This document shows positions 44,973 through 55,224 of a stretch of DNA of 64,000 bases, piece after piece (the stretch's first letter is position 1; each line of letters starts with the position of its first letter). The DNA comes from Candidatus Levilactobacillus faecigallinarum (GTDB taxonomy: Bacteria; Bacillota; Bacilli; Lactobacillales; Lactobacillaceae). The translations under genes and the position numbers were made by a program. The stretch lies in the NCBI GenBank assembly GCA_019113985.1, contig DXGJ01000062.1, forward strand, positions 27,037-91,036, written 5' to 3'. The notes under the pieces were generated by a model. It saw nothing but the letters and a program-made list of their open reading frames with translations. It was not told the origin of the DNA and searched no databases.

Positions 44973-45441
44973 TCGCCGGACCACCTTCCTGGGAGAAAAG
45001 GCCCTTAAAGTCGCCATATCCAGCCTCGTCCAGGCCGCTGACGGGAATAAACTTCAGGGCCGCTGAATTGATGCAGTAGCGTAAGCCCCCCTGATCAGCA
45101 GGTCCGTCCTCAAAAACGTGGCCCAGATGCGACTTGCCGTCCGTACTGGTAACTTCCTGACGGACCATGCCAAACGAGTGGTCGGTGTGCTCAACCACGT
45201 TAGCCGCATCGATAGGCTTGGTGAAGGCCGGCCAGCCACAGCCGGAGTCATACTTATCGGTGGAACTAAAGAGCGGTTGTCCGCTGACCACATCCACGTA
45301 AATCCCCGGCTCAAAGAATTGATCATACTTGCCCGTAAACGCAGGCTCCGTTGCGGCGTTTTGCGTCACCGCATATTCCTCAGCAGTTAACCGTTGCTTC
45401 AAGTCCGTTGCTGTTTCCTGTGCCACACGCTTCTCAGTCAT
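44965..45441 (-). CDS. msrB: Peptide methionine-(R)-S-oxide reductase MsrB
   Basis: A 158-aa enzyme: [20 protein letters not shown] start, [13 protein letters not shown] and RYCINSAAL with the catalytic Cys. GGAGG before the ATG at 45441. First gene of the msrBA operon. Confidence 0.95.
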   Translation of the reverse strand: MTEKRVAQETATDLKQRLTAEEYAVTQNAATEPAFTGKYDQFFEPGIYVDVVSGQPLFSSTDKYDSGCGWPAFTKPIDAANVVEHTDHSFGMVRQEVTSTDGKSHLGHVFEDGPADQGGLRYCINSAALKFIPVSGLDEAGYGDFKGLFSQEGGPAND

Positions 45442-45547
45442 GTAAAGGCCTCCTTGAACGATTGTGTACAATTAATTGGTTCTAGGTTTAGTTTAGGCCT
45501 TTCCCAGGAAATAGCAACTAATTTACCCATTACCAGCACATTTTTTG

Positions 45548-45606
45548 TTGACGATTATCATAAACGTCTAAAATGTGTTGACAGTTTTGATAAACACCTG
45601 TAAACT
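45548..45606 (+). promoter_or_regulatory. Promoter with 30-bp tandem repeat before the DUF2087 operon
   Basis: TTGACA (45578) and TAAACT (45601) have a 17-bp spacer. A similar block beginning TTGACG lies exactly 30 bp upstream (both contain ATAAAC), so an operator half or second binding site is duplicated. Confidence 0.55.
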
Positions 45607-45630
45607 CATGGGCATTGGGAGGGATTCACC

Positions 45631-46362
45631 ATGGATTTAATCAAGTTAAGCTTAGACGACTTAGAACGGGGATGGTCGCAAACCAGCACCCACCAGCTCG
45701 TCTGTAATTACTGTGACGCGACTTGGCCGCAAGAGACCTCACCGAAGACCTTACAGACCCACTTGACTGAGGTTCACGGGGGCAACCTTAAGGCGCTGAT
45801 TCACCTCGAGAGCCGCTATAATACACTTACAGTCAAGCAACAAGAACTCTTAGGTGCCTTTGCTACCGGCATCAAGGACCGCGACTTAGCAGAGCAAACG
45901 GGTGTGACCGCGGCCACCATCCGCCACCAGAAGTTCACGTTTCGCGAGAAGGCCAAGCAAGCCAAGCTTTACCTGGCAACCTACCAGGCCGTATTTGCCC
46001 AGGAGAATCCCCACGACCGGTTACTCGACCTGCCCCAACACCCGCAGGATCCAGATGATCGTTGGGTGATCACGGAAGACGAGGCTGCCAAAGTCCTCCA
46101 GCACTACTTTGACTTCGACCGCGAGCCGTTACGTCTGATTCGCTGGCCCAAGAAGCAAAAGGCGGTCATCGTGATTCTCACGCGCATCATTGACGAGATT
46201 CCGGCCCACCAGCAGTTCACCGAGCCCGAAATCAACGCCTACCTGAAGCCGATTTACTTTGACTACACCATGGTCCGGCGCTTCCTGATTGAATACCACT
46301 TCCTCCAACGCACCACGGACGGGACCGCCTATTGGCGTACCGTCCCCACACGAAAGGACTAA
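45631..46362 (+). CDS. DUF2087-containing transcriptional regulator
   Basis: A 243-aa protein. N-terminal Cys/His pair (CNYCDATWP...HLTEVHGG) could form a small zinc finger; a LuxR-like HTH (QQELLGAFATGIKDRDLAEQ, TGVTAATIRHQKFTFREKAK) and a C-terminal DUF2087 domain (PEINAYLKPIYFDYTMVRRFLIEY). Such proteins regulate nearby genes. GGGAGG before the ATG. Confidence 0.82.
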   Translation: MDLIKLSLDDLERGWSQTSTHQLVCNYCDATWPQETSPKTLQTHLTEVHGGNLKALIHLESRYNTLTVKQQELLGAFATGIKDRDLAEQTGVTAATIRHQKFTFREKAKQAKLYLATYQAVFAQENPHDRLLDLPQHPQDPDDRWVITEDEAAKVLQHYFDFDREPLRLIRWPKKQKAVIVILTRIIDEIPAHQQFTEPEINAYLKPIYFDYTMVRRFLIEYHFLQRTTDGTAYWRTVPTRKD

Positions 46363-46370
46363 CAATACCT

Positions 46371-46613
46371 ATGGAACCCTTACACTTAACGCGCCTACCG
46401 CGCAAACAAAAACGCCTGCTACTGACCCTTGAACGGGTCGTGGCGACCATTCCGGCCGACCAACGGCTCACGGAACCCGAAATCAACGATTACCTGCGGC
46501 CCATCTATAGTGACTATCCGCTCCTCCGGCGAGAACTCATTGATTACCACTTCCTAGACCGCACACCAGACGGCACCGCTTATTGGCGCGTCACCCCTGA
46601 AAGGACGGCATAA
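46371..46613 (+). CDS. Stand-alone DUF2087 protein
   Basis: An 80-aa copy of the DUF2087 domain (PEINDYLRPIYSDYPLLRRELIDY) alone, highly similar to the end of the preceding protein, so probably a tandem duplicate. ATG 46371 with AAAGGA. May interfere with or cooperate with the regulator upstream. Confidence 0.75.
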   Translation: MEPLHLTRLPRKQKRLLLTLERVVATIPADQRLTEPEINDYLRPIYSDYPLLRRELIDYHFLDRTPDGTAYWRVTPERTA

Positions 46614-46617
46614 TGCC

Positions 46618-46998
46618 ATGAATGATCAACAAAAGCAAAAACTCAAGGCGGCTTATAAGTTTGCCCCCACTTACTATGGCGTGATTCAAATCGAGAATAC
46701 GCGGAACCACAAGATCTTTATTGACACCGTGGCAAATCTGCACAACCGTTGGGGCTATTACCAACTCAATCTCAACCAGAACTTTTACCACGGCACACCG
46801 CTTCAGGCCGATTGGCTCAAGGACGGTCCGGCGGCTTTTACCTACACCGTTCTCTGGAAAGACGATACGGCCGACGTGGTCAACATGCGTCAGACCCTAA
46901 AGACGCTCCAGGACAAGTGGCTGAAAAAGCTCACGCCCTTCGACGACCGGGGATACAACCACCGGCCGCTTCGTTGGGACTACGACACCCAAGATTAG
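46618..46998 (+). CDS. GIY-YIG-like protein with degenerate motif
   Basis: A 126-aa protein. YYGVIQIENTRNHKIFIDTV (residues 19-38) corresponds to the GIY-YIG nuclease core, but the second tripeptide is degenerate. Commonly encoded beside LuxR/DUF2087 regulators in Firmicutes. Nuclease activity doubtful. Four bases after the preceding gene. Confidence 0.65.
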   Translation: MNDQQKQKLKAAYKFAPTYYGVIQIENTRNHKIFIDTVANLHNRWGYYQLNLNQNFYHGTPLQADWLKDGPAAFTYTVLWKDDTADVVNMRQTLKTLQDKWLKKLTPFDDRGYNHRPLRWDYDTQD

Positions 46999-47009
46999 GA
47001 GACTAACTG

Positions 47010-47669
47010 ATGACCTTGAATACCACCTTCACCCCGCTGGATATGGCCACCTGGCCCCGACAACAGTACTTTTACTACTTCACCAAGATGATGCCGACCG
47101 GTTTTTCTTTAACTGTTGACCTCGACATCACGGCAACTTACCGCTGGGCCCAAACCCATCACCGCAAATTCAATCCTATCTACCTGTACCTGGTCAGCCG
47201 CGTCTTGACTAACCACCCTGAGATGCGGATTGGACGAGTGGCTGACCAGCTGGGGACCTTCGACGTCCTGCACCCCTCGTATACCGTCATCCACGCCGAT
47301 CACACGATTGCGAATCTCTGGACCGCCTACGAGGCTGATTTTGAAGCCTTCTACGCCAACTACCTAGCCGACGTCGCCCAGTACGGGGATGTTCCCGGGC
47401 CAATGCCCAAGGCGCCACAATCGGCCAACCTTTTCACGATTGGGTGTCTTCCCTGGATGTCCTTTACCAATTACACACCGTTACCCTTTACCCCGCTGAC
47501 CAGTTACCAACCCATTTTTCAGGCGGGGAAGTTCGTCACGACCGCGGCGGGACGGACCACCATGCCGCTATCGTTAACCGTGCACCATGCCGTGGCAGAC
47601 GGGTACCATGCTAGCCTGCTGCTTAACGACATCCAAACCGCCTTTTATCATCCAGAAAATAACTTGTAG
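47010..47669 (+). CDS. Chloramphenicol acetyltransferase-like protein
   Basis: A 219-aa CAT fold. The catalytic motif HHAVADG (about residue 192) and the N-terminal RQQYFYYF..MMPTGFSLTVDLDI and PMPKAPQSANLFTIGCLPWM are typical of type A CAT. Such genes in the chromosome of lactobacilli may give intrinsic tolerance or act on another acceptor. AGGAG before ATG; last gene of the operon. Confidence 0.85.
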   Translation: MTLNTTFTPLDMATWPRQQYFYYFTKMMPTGFSLTVDLDITATYRWAQTHHRKFNPIYLYLVSRVLTNHPEMRIGRVADQLGTFDVLHPSYTVIHADHTIANLWTAYEADFEAFYANYLADVAQYGDVPGPMPKAPQSANLFTIGCLPWMSFTNYTPLPFTPLTSYQPIFQAGKFVTTAAGRTTMPLSLTVHHAVADGYHASLLLNDIQTAFYHPENNL

Positions 47670-47675
47670 CAAGCC

Positions 47676-47721
47676 AAAATGACCAGGTTACCGTTGATCA
47701 ACGATAACCTGGTCATTTTAT
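47676..47721. terminator. Bidirectional terminator
   Basis: AAAATGACCAGGTTA pairs with TAACCTGGTCATTTT. Confidence 0.88.
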
Positions 47722-47732
47722 GGTTTAATTGT

Positions 47733-48308
47733 TTAGCTCGCTTCCCCAATTGGGGTCTGATACCGTTGCCGAACACCTTCCACATCCACCTTCTGAATGC
47801 CGACCGCCCGATTGCGGTAATACATCACGCTATGCTTAGATGGGTTATGGTTCAACCCCATGGCGTGCCCCAGCTCGTGCTCAGCCACGTGCTCCTCGTC
47901 AGCGTGTGAATAGTCAAATTGACGGAAGAGTGTCGGATTAAGGGTACAAACCACCGCAATCAATTGATTGTGGCGGGACCAGTAATCCGTCATGCCAACA
48001 TCTTGTCCCATCTTGGCCGCCTCCTGCGCCGTATCCGCCGTCAATTCGATTTGGGCGTGACGCTTTGAACTGCGTGTAAACGTAAACGCCCCCGTCTTAT
48101 TCCAAGCCTGAATGGCGGATTGCCAGACCCGCCGGTAGTAAGCCGATTTGCCGGTAATCACATAGGTCGCGTGGTCGTGAGCGAACCGCTGCTGGCCAAA
48201 AGGCGTCATCGCTGCGGCCGCAGCAGTCCCCGTAATTGCCTGACTCAAGACCAAACCAATGGTCACTATAAAGACAGCTAAGCGATAGATCCCCACTTTT
48301 CTCTGCAT
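47733..48308 (-). CDS. Secreted matrixin-like zinc metalloprotease
   Basis: A 191-aa protein with a signal peptide (cut near TAAAAA, about residue 33) and the metzincin zinc motif HELGHAMGLNH (HExxHxxGxxH) followed by a Met-turn region (SVMYY). A small peptidase (M10-like). ATG 48308 has AGGAGG. Unpaired with its own terminator. Substrate unknown. Confidence 0.8.
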   Translation of the reverse strand: MQRKVGIYRLAVFIVTIGLVLSQAITGTAAAAAMTPFGQQRFAHDHATYVITGKSAYYRRVWQSAIQAWNKTGAFTFTRSSKRHAQIELTADTAQEAAKMGQDVGMTDYWSRHNQLIAVVCTLNPTLFRQFDYSHADEEHVAEHELGHAMGLNHNPSKHSVMYYRNRAVGIQKVDVEGVRQRYQTPIGEAS

Positions 48309-48389
48309 GCCAACTCCTCCTCGTGCCGGAGGAGCCACACTACGGCTACCATCAGCTGCATTATACCACCGTCAAAACCTTAGCCAGCA

Positions 48390-48432
48390 AAAAAGCCCCT
48401 CGCGACCATTTCTGGTCACGGGAGGCTTTTAA
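48390..48432 (-). terminator. Terminator of ppaC
   Basis: AAAAGCC-CTCGCGACCA pairs with TGGTCACGGGAGGCTTTT. Confidence 0.75.
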
Positions 48433-48444
48433 AATTGCCCTTAG

Positions 48445-49374
48445 TTAGGCTTCGAAAGCGCTGGTCAGTGGTGGAACGACCTGCTTCTTCCGGGAAACCA
48501 CACCCGGTAAGTTCGCACGATTGTTCGTGAATTTAACATTGAAGGCCTTCTCAACCACATCCAAGTTGTCGCCGGAGACGATCAACTCGGAGTCGCTGGT
48601 CAGTACGTTGGTGGCCAACGTGATGAACAGGTCGTACCCGTTCGCTGCACTTTCAGCAGCCATTTCCTTTTCCAAACCAGTTTGACGGTCGATGACTTCG
48701 TTCAAGTCAACCGTGTTGATTTGGCCGATCCGAACGCTCTTGCCGTTCATGTCGAAGGACTTGGCGTCGCCGTCGATCAGTTCCTTGTCGCTCTTAGCGG
48801 CCAGGTTGGTGCCGGCCTTTAACATCGCAATCCCGTAGCTCTGAACGTCGATATCAGCGATTTCAGCCAATTCACGAACGGCTTCACGGTCGGTGTCGGT
48901 CGTCGTTGGCGACTTGAGCAACAGGGTGTCAGAGATGATGGCAGATAACATCAAGCCAGCTAATTGTGCTGGAATCTCAATCTTTTCTTCGTTGAACATC
49001 TCCGTCAAGATGGTGCTGGTACAACCAACGGGTTCGGCCCGGTAGTACAGGGGTGCGGCCGTCTCAAAGTTGCCAATCTTGTGGTGGTCGATAACGGCAT
49101 CGATCGTTACTTGATCGCGGTCAGCGACACTTTGTTGGGCTTCGTTGTGATCGACCAACATGACGTGATCCGTTTCGTTTGCGGCCGTCTTGATGACCCG
49201 AGGAGCGGGTTCGTCGAAGTGGTTCAAAACGTAGTTGGTTTCCATGTTGGGGTCACCCAGGGCAACGGCTTCAACGTCCAGGCCCTTTTGGCTTTGGTAG
49301 TATGCAAAGGCCTTAGCGGCAACGATGGCGTCGGTGTCAGGATTTTGGTGACCGAAGATCAATACTTTACTCAT
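48445..49374 (-). CDS. ppaC: Manganese-dependent inorganic pyrophosphatase
   Basis: A 309-aa family II pyrophosphatase that hydrolyses PPi with Mn. DHH-family motifs: [10 protein letters not shown] (8-17), VDHNE and [12 protein letters not shown]-terminal [16 protein letters not shown] typical of this enzyme. AAAGGAG before ATG. Adjacent to a LysR gene on the same strand. Confidence 0.95.
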   Translation of the reverse strand: MSKVLIFGHQNPDTDAIVAAKAFAYYQSQKGLDVEAVALGDPNMETNYVLNHFDEPAPRVIKTAANETDHVMLVDHNEAQQSVADRDQVTIDAVIDHHKIGNFETAAPLYYRAEPVGCTSTILTEMFNEEKIEIPAQLAGLMLSAIISDTLLLKSPTTTDTDREAVRELAEIADIDVQSYGIAMLKAGTNLAAKSDKELIDGDAKSFDMNGKSVRIGQINTVDLNEVIDRQTGLEKEMAAESAANGYDLFITLATNVLTSDSELIVSGDNLDVVEKAFNVKFTNNRANLPGVVSRKKQVVPPLTSAFEA

Positions 49375-49414
49375 AAGTAAAAACTCCTTTAAATAAGATA
49401 GGTTGTGGTTTAGG

Positions 49415-50374
49415 TTACTTATTACGCAATTGCTTTAACCGTGAAATGTAGTCGTCGGTATGCAAGTACCGGTCGAACTGGGCCAGAAAATGGCTAATTC
49501 GCGGAATCTCCGCCTTGCCTTTGCGGAACACAAAGGCTAAGTCGCAGCGAATGTTGGGATCGAAGTGGGCCGTCCAGGTGTTGGGCAAGTTGTCTTGTCC
49601 AACCATGTATGAATTCGGTAACGCCGTCGAGACCTGCGTTTGCATGGAAAAATGCAGGAGCTGCGTCGGCGTGGTGAAGTTGGCCACACTCTTGGGGAAA
49701 TCCGCCAGTTGATTCTTGTAAGCTTCATGCAACGCCTGGTTCAGGTAGTACCCATCGGGATACATGGCCCAGTCCGCCGCCGTGGTGTCCTTAAACTTAA
49801 TCCGCCGTTTCTTGGACAACTGCTCATCATGGTGAATGAACAACAGGTCATCCGAGATAATCTTCTTCGATTCGTAGGGCTTCCAGTTCTTGATGGAATC
49901 ATCCGGCAGGTACATGATTGCTAAATCAATCCGGTTGTTTTCGAGCTGTTCCCAGATTTCCTTCCGCGTTAACATGTGGAAGGAAATCTTAATGTCGGGA
50001 TTGTTTTGATAAGACAGAATGGCGAAATCTTCAAAAACAGCATCCTCGATGGAAGCTAAGAGACCGATGTTGATCTCACCCTGGGTCGCACTCGTGGCCT
50101 GTTGAATTTCATCAGTTGCCTGATTCAAGATGGCATAAATCCGGTGCGTTGCGTCGAGCATCGTGTAGCCCGCGTCGGAGAGCCGTAGCTTCTTACCGAC
50201 GGAGTAAAACAATGGGGCGCCCACCGTGCGTTCCAGCTTCTTGATCTGTTGTGTCAAGGCCGGTTGGGTGATCCCCAAGATTTGTGCGGCTTGCGTGTAA
50301 TTCATGGTTTCAGCCAACTGTAAAAAGTACGTTAGCGTCTTTGAAGAAAAGATGCTTTCTTGTTTCGTCTTCAT
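49415..50374 (-). CDS. LysR-family regulator
   Basis: A 319-aa regulator: [23 protein letters not shown] (15-34) with [14 protein letters not shown], then LysR substrate domain ([14 protein letters not shown]). AAGGAG before the ATG. Targets unknown; palindromes upstream suggest autoregulation. The gene precedes ppaC but has a gap with its own start region for ppaC. Confidence 0.85.
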   Translation of the reverse strand: MKTKQESIFSSKTLTYFLQLAETMNYTQAAQILGITQPALTQQIKKLERTVGAPLFYSVGKKLRLSDAGYTMLDATHRIYAILNQATDEIQQATSATQGEINIGLLASIEDAVFEDFAILSYQNNPDIKISFHMLTRKEIWEQLENNRIDLAIMYLPDDSIKNWKPYESKKIISDDLLFIHHDEQLSKKRRIKFKDTTAADWAMYPDGYYLNQALHEAYKNQLADFPKSVANFTTPTQLLHFSMQTQVSTALPNSYMVGQDNLPNTWTAHFDPNIRCDLAFVFRKGKAEIPRISHFLAQFDRYLHTDDYISRLKQLRNK

Positions 50375-50397
50375 TGCGTCTGCTCCTTATGACCGAA

Positions 50398-50444
50398 GTT
50401 GATGGGCATCCCCCATCAACTCGTCGACCTAATGGTTACCATTA
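50398..50444. promoter_or_regulatory. Two palindromes upstream of the lysR gene
   Basis: AGTTGATGGG..CCCATCAACT (50398-50421) and AATGG-TTA-CCATT (50432-50444) lie between parC and the lysR start; candidate operators, the first also a possible terminator for parC. Confidence 0.4.
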
Positions 50445-50512
50445 ATCTATATAATAGGCTGTTTGCTAAGAAAGCGCAATTAATTCTGCTTATAAAATCA
50501 TTAATAACGAGA

Positions 50513-52960
50513 CTAACTCAGAACCAGTTCGGTTGGTTTCAGGCGTAACTGAACCGGGACCCCTTCGACGTCCGTGTCGACCACGAACGACCCGTTCGAA
50601 TAACGGCCACTCAACGGGTGTTCCGTCGGTAAGACATCGTGCGTCCGTTCGCGGTCCGTAATGATTTCCAGCGCCGGATTACCACTCGGAATCGTCAAGA
50701 AGTCAACGACTCGGTGCGGTTCCTTCTTCAACTCACGGAGAACAATGACGCCGCGCCGCGCACGACTGGTAACGGAAAGTTCCTTCATTGCTAACCGCTT
50801 GAAGGCTCCCCGTTGGGTGACCAACGCAATCGTATCGTTATCGGTGACCAGCGCAAGGTCAACGACTTCATCATCATCCCGCAGGTCCATCGACCGGGAT
50901 CCGGTGGTCCGAGCCCCGTTGATGGAGACCTCATCGATGGTGTAGCGTAAGGCGTACCCGTTCTTGGAAATCAGTAGGATGCCCACATCGACTGGTTCGG
51001 TCAGGTAACGTACCGCCACGACCGAGGCCTCCGGTGACTTCAGCTTCTCGTACATCGCCGCGCGGCGCTTGTAGGTCCGGCCCGGCGTCAGGTCGCTAAA
51101 GGCGGTCTGCTTGATGTACCCGTCGCTGGTGGCAATCAGGAAACGACCAGGTTCTTTCAATGATTTGAAGGCATAGGTCGCAACAATCTCTTCGTCACTG
51201 GCTAGGCCGATGGTCTGTGAGATGTGCTCCCCGGTTTCTTTCCACTTCACGTCACTGATTTCGTGTACGGGTCGGTAGATCAAGTTCCCCTTGTTGGTGA
51301 ACATCATCAGGTGATCCAGGGTACTCAGCTTCTCCATGAAGATTGGGTAGTCCTCATTCTTCAGGCCGTTATCGGCGGGGTCTGAGGCCGTGTAGGACCG
51401 AATGCCCGAGCGCTTGAGGTAACCGTCATGACTGACCATGACAACCACGTCTTCGTCGGGCACGGTAACCTCAGTCTTAATCTTCAGGTCCTCAATCTCG
51501 TCTTCAATCTCGGTCCGTCGCGGATTGCGGTACTCCTTGGCGATTGCCTTGAGTTCCTTCCGCATCACCGCATTTAACGCCTTAGGGTCGGCCAAAATCT
51601 TATGGTCTTCCTCAATGGCTGCAGCCAGCTTATCGGCCTCGTCTTCCAGCTGCGTCACATCGGTGTTGGTCAACCGATAGAGCTGTAAGGCTACGATGGC
51701 ATCGGCCTGTTTTTCCGTGAAGTCGTAAGCACTGACCAAGTTGTCCCGGGCATCCTTCCGGTTCTTGCTGGCCCGGATGGTCTTAATGACCTGGTCCAGA
51801 ATCGAGAGGGCCTTGATCAGCCCCATCACGATTTGCTGCCGGTCTAAGGCCTTTTGCAGGTCGTACTGGGTCCGGCGGGTAATCACGTTTCGCCGGTGTT
51901 CCAAGTAGGCCGCTAAGACGGTCTGTAAGCCCACGTGCTCTGGTCGTTGGTGATTGATAGCGACCATGTTGAAGTTGTAGGTGACTTGTAACTCGGTATT
52001 CTTGAACAAGTAGTTCAAGATGCCCTTGGCGTCCGCATCCCGCTTCAACTCAATTGCGATGCGTAAGCCATCCCGGTCAGTCTCATCCCGGACTTCGGCT
52101 AAGCCCTCGACCTTCTTGTTCAACCGAATCTCATCGATTTTCTTGACCAATTGCGCCTTGTTGACCTCGTAGGGAATCTCGGTGACCGTGATTTGGCTCT
52201 TATTGCCCCGTAAGGCTTCAATTACCGTCTTCGACCGAACCACGATGCGCCCACGGCCGGTTTCATAAGCCTTAACGATGCCGTCCTTCCCCTGGATAAT
52301 GCCTCCCGTGGGAAAGTCAGGACCCTTGACGAAGCCCATGAGTTCAGCCAGCGTTGCCTTGGGGTGACTCAACAGATAGATGGCAGCGTCGATGACTTCA
52401 CCTAGGTTGTGCGGCGGAATCTCCGTTGCGTACCCGGCCGAAATTCCGGTCGCCCCGTTGACCAGTAAGTTCGGGAAGCTTGCGGGCAACACGGTGGGTT
52501 CGTACTCCGTATCATCGAAGTTGAGGACCATGTCCACGGTATCCTTATTGATATCCTGGAGCATCTCGCCCGCCAATTTACTAAGCCGGGCCTCGGTGTA
52601 CCGCATCGCGGCCGCCGGATCCCCGTCCATCGACCCGTTGTTCCCGTGCATCTCGACTAGGGGTTCACGGACCTTCCAGTCTTGGCTCATCCGGGTCAGT
52701 GCTTCGTAGATGGAACTGTCCCCGTGGGGATGAAAGTTCCCCATGACGTTTCCGACCGACTTGGCCGACTTCCGGAATCCCTTATCATAGGTGTTGCCGT
52801 CCTTGTTCATGGCGAACAGGATTCGCCGTTGAACGGGCTTTAACCCGTCACGGATATCCGGCAAAGCCCGTTCCTGAATGATGGATTTGGAGTAGCGACC
52901 GAAGCGGTCACCCATGACCTCTTCCAACGTTAGTTCTTGAATCTTTTGTCCTTCACTCAC
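50513..52960 (-). CDS. parC: DNA topoisomerase IV subunit A
   Basis: An 815-aa topoisomerase IV A subunit. The quinolone-determining region is wild type in form ([17 protein letters not shown]); active-site Tyr in [10 protein letters not shown]-terminal beta-pinwheel blades ([27 protein letters not shown]). GTG start with AAGGAG. Directly downstream of parE with a 30-bp gap. Decatenates daughter chromosomes. Confidence 0.96.
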   Translation of the reverse strand: MSEGQKIQELTLEEVMGDRFGRYSKSIIQERALPDIRDGLKPVQRRILFAMNKDGNTYDKGFRKSAKSVGNVMGNFHPHGDSSIYEALTRMSQDWKVREPLVEMHGNNGSMDGDPAAAMRYTEARLSKLAGEMLQDINKDTVDMVLNFDDTEYEPTVLPASFPNLLVNGATGISAGYATEIPPHNLGEVIDAAIYLLSHPKATLAELMGFVKGPDFPTGGIIQGKDGIVKAYETGRGRIVVRSKTVIEALRGNKSQITVTEIPYEVNKAQLVKKIDEIRLNKKVEGLAEVRDETDRDGLRIAIELKRDADAKGILNYLFKNTELQVTYNFNMVAINHQRPEHVGLQTVLAAYLEHRRNVITRRTQYDLQKALDRQQIVMGLIKALSILDQVIKTIRASKNRKDARDNLVSAYDFTEKQADAIVALQLYRLTNTDVTQLEDEADKLAAAIEEDHKILADPKALNAVMRKELKAIAKEYRNPRRTEIEDEIEDLKIKTEVTVPDEDVVVMVSHDGYLKRSGIRSYTASDPADNGLKNEDYPIFMEKLSTLDHLMMFTNKGNLIYRPVHEISDVKWKETGEHISQTIGLASDEEIVATYAFKSLKEPGRFLIATSDGYIKQTAFSDLTPGRTYKRRAAMYEKLKSPEASVVAVRYLTEPVDVGILLISKNGYALRYTIDEVSINGARTTGSRSMDLRDDDEVVDLALVTDNDTIALVTQRGAFKRLAMKELSVTSRARRGVIVLRELKKEPHRVVDFLTIPSGNPALEIITDRERTHDVLPTEHPLSGRYSNGSFVVDTDVEGVPVQLRLKPTELVLS

Positions 52961-52990
52961 GACTGCATAACTCCTTTCACCGCATCTCCG

Positions 52991-54967
52991 TTATTTCTTG
53001 GGGGCCGCATCTGTGGCCTTCCCCGTTAAGAAGTCTTGATCTTCATCCTCCAACGTAAACTGGACGTTGTTTTCGATCCACTTGCGCCGGGGTTCGACCT
53101 TGTCACCCATTAACGTGGTGACTCGCCGTTCGGCCAAGGCCGCATCGTCGATTTGAACCCGGATCAGCGTCCGTTTGTCGGGATCCATGGTGGTGTCCCA
53201 AAGCTGTTCGGCGTCCATTTCACCTAACCCCTTGAACCGTTGCAGATTATAGCCGTGGTTGGCAATCGTCTTGGTCTTGGCGACCAGCTCATCGTTGGTC
53301 CAGGCGTATTCAATGGTCGCCTTCTTGCCGGTGGTTTGAATTCGGTACAGCGGTGGCAGGGCGATGTAGACCCGACCTGCGTCGATCATCGGTCGCATGT
53401 ACTTGTAGAAGAAGGTCAGTAATAGAATTTGAATGTGGGCCCCGTCATCATCGGCATCGGTCATAATGATGATCTTGTCGTAGTTGGCGGAATCAATGTC
53501 AAAGTCAGCCCCGACACCCGCCCCGATGGTGTAGATCATGGTGCTGATTTCTTCGTTCTTCATGATATCCGGTAGCTTGGCCTTCTCGGTGTTCAGGACC
53601 TTCCCCCGTAATGGCAGGATGGCCTGGAACTTCCGGTTACGGCCCTGCTTCGCGGAACCACCGGCGGAATCCCCTTCGACTAAGAACAACTCGTTCTTGG
53701 CCGCATTCTTGGATTGGGCCGGGGTCAACTTACCAGAGAGTAGGCGTTCGTGCCGTTTGTGCTTCTTGCCGTTCCGGCTCTCGTCACGGGCCTTGCGGGC
53801 GGCTTCTCGGGCCGAACGGGCTTGGGTCGCCTTGCGAATCAGCATCTTACCGAAGTCGCCATTTTCCATCAGGAAGTAGGTCAGTTGTTCGGCAACTACG
53901 CCATCCACGATGGTCCGGGCTTCCGGCGTTCCCAGCTTCTCCTTGGTCTGCCCTTCAAACTGTAGTAGGTTTTCGGGGACCCGTAGGGAGATGACCGCCG
54001 AGAGACCCTCCCGGATATCGGAGCCCTCGAGGTTCTTATCACGTTCCTTCAAGAGACCCACCTTCCGGGCGTATTCGTTGAAGGCCTTGGTCCAGCCACT
54101 GCGCATCCCCGCTTCGTGGGTCCCACCGTCCTTGGTTCGAACGTTGTTGACGAAGGATAGCAGGTTTTCGGTATAGCCGTCGTTGTATTGGGCGGCCACC
54201 TCGACCTCGATACCATCCTTCTTCCCGTCAAAGTAGAGAACGTCGCCGAGCGTATCCTTGTCTTCGTTCAGATAGCTGACAAACTCCTTGATACCGTCCT
54301 CAAAGTTGTAGGCCTCTTCACGTTCTTGGCCTTCCCGCTCGTCAGTCAGGGTGATCTTGACGCCCTTTAAGAGAAAGGCGGATTCCCGTAACCGTTCGGC
54401 TAACGTCCCGAAGTTGTAGACGGTAGTAGTGAAGATACTGCTATCGGGTTTAAACGTTAGCGTGGTCCCATTGTGGGCCCGCGTGTTGCCTAATTTCTTT
54501 AAGGTGCCCTGCGGCTTACCACCGTGAGCAAATTTTTCTTGATAACGAACACCGTCGCGGACGATGGTGACCGTCAGGGAACTCGATAAGGCGTTCACGA
54601 CGGACGCCCCGACCCCATGTAGTCCCCCGGAGGTCTTATAGCCACCTTGGCCGAATTTCCCCCCCGCATGTAACACGGTCAGGATAACTTCTGGCGTGGG
54701 AATCCCTGAAGCGTGCATCCCCACGGGCATCCCCCGACCATGGTCGACGACGGTGACACTGTTGTCCGGATGAATCGTCACGTTGATTTCCTTACCGTAC
54801 CCGGCCAGGGCCTCATCGACCGCGTTGTCGACGATTTCGTAAACCAAGTGGTGTAATCCCCGGCTATCGGTCGAGCCGATGTACATCCCTGGACGTTTAC
54901 GAACAGCTTCCAATCCCTCCAAGACTTGAATGGAGGAATCGTCATATTTCGGTTTTGCTTTCGCCAT
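52991..54967 (-). CDS. parE: DNA topoisomerase IV subunit B
   Basis: A 658-aa GHKL ATPase: EIVDNAVDEALAGY, VDHGRGMPV, GLHGVGASVVNALS, and TOPRIM motif LFLVEGDSAGGSAKQGRN plus MTDADDDGAHI. AAGGAG before ATG. Forms the parEC operon; a LexA-type box sits 60 bp upstream. Confidence 0.96.
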   Translation of the reverse strand: MAKAKPKYDDSSIQVLEGLEAVRKRPGMYIGSTDSRGLHHLVYEIVDNAVDEALAGYGKEINVTIHPDNSVTVVDHGRGMPVGMHASGIPTPEVILTVLHAGGKFGQGGYKTSGGLHGVGASVVNALSSSLTVTIVRDGVRYQEKFAHGGKPQGTLKKLGNTRAHNGTTLTFKPDSSIFTTTVYNFGTLAERLRESAFLLKGVKITLTDEREGQEREEAYNFEDGIKEFVSYLNEDKDTLGDVLYFDGKKDGIEVEVAAQYNDGYTENLLSFVNNVRTKDGGTHEAGMRSGWTKAFNEYARKVGLLKERDKNLEGSDIREGLSAVISLRVPENLLQFEGQTKEKLGTPEARTIVDGVVAEQLTYFLMENGDFGKMLIRKATQARSAREAARKARDESRNGKKHKRHERLLSGKLTPAQSKNAAKNELFLVEGDSAGGSAKQGRNRKFQAILPLRGKVLNTEKAKLPDIMKNEEISTMIYTIGAGVGADFDIDSANYDKIIIMTDADDDGAHIQILLLTFFYKYMRPMIDAGRVYIALPPLYRIQTTGKKATIEYAWTNDELVAKTKTIANHGYNLQRFKGLGEMDAEQLWDTTMDPDKRTLIRVQIDDAALAERRVTTLMGDKVEPRRKWIENNVQFTLEDEDQDFLTGKATDAAPKK

Positions 54968-55026
54968 GCGTAAATCTCCTTTACTCTTTAATCGTAAAAC
55001 AGGTTATCTCTTAGTTTACCTCAACG

Positions 55027-55040
55027 CGAACATATGTTCA
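55027..55040. promoter_or_regulatory. LexA box-like palindrome upstream of parE
   Basis: CGAACATATGTTCA matches the Gram-positive LexA consensus CGAACATATGTTCG in 13 of 14 positions. Confidence 0.6.
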
Positions 55041-55224
55041 ATAGAAGCGACTAAATGCCCAGCTAGAGGTATCCATAACCACATAATCATACCACAGCAA
55101 TCCGAAAAAAAACTACTTTTCAAGGATAATTGGCGTTCCCGTTAAAACATGCTAAAATATAGAGCAGCTTAATTGCCGGGACTTTTTTGACGTTCTGGCA
55201 CAGATTAGAGCGGAGGAATGTCTT

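Noticed and set aside
50513..54967. Many plus-strand open frames opposite parC and parE
   Set aside because: GC-rich antisense shadows without ribosome sites or family features.
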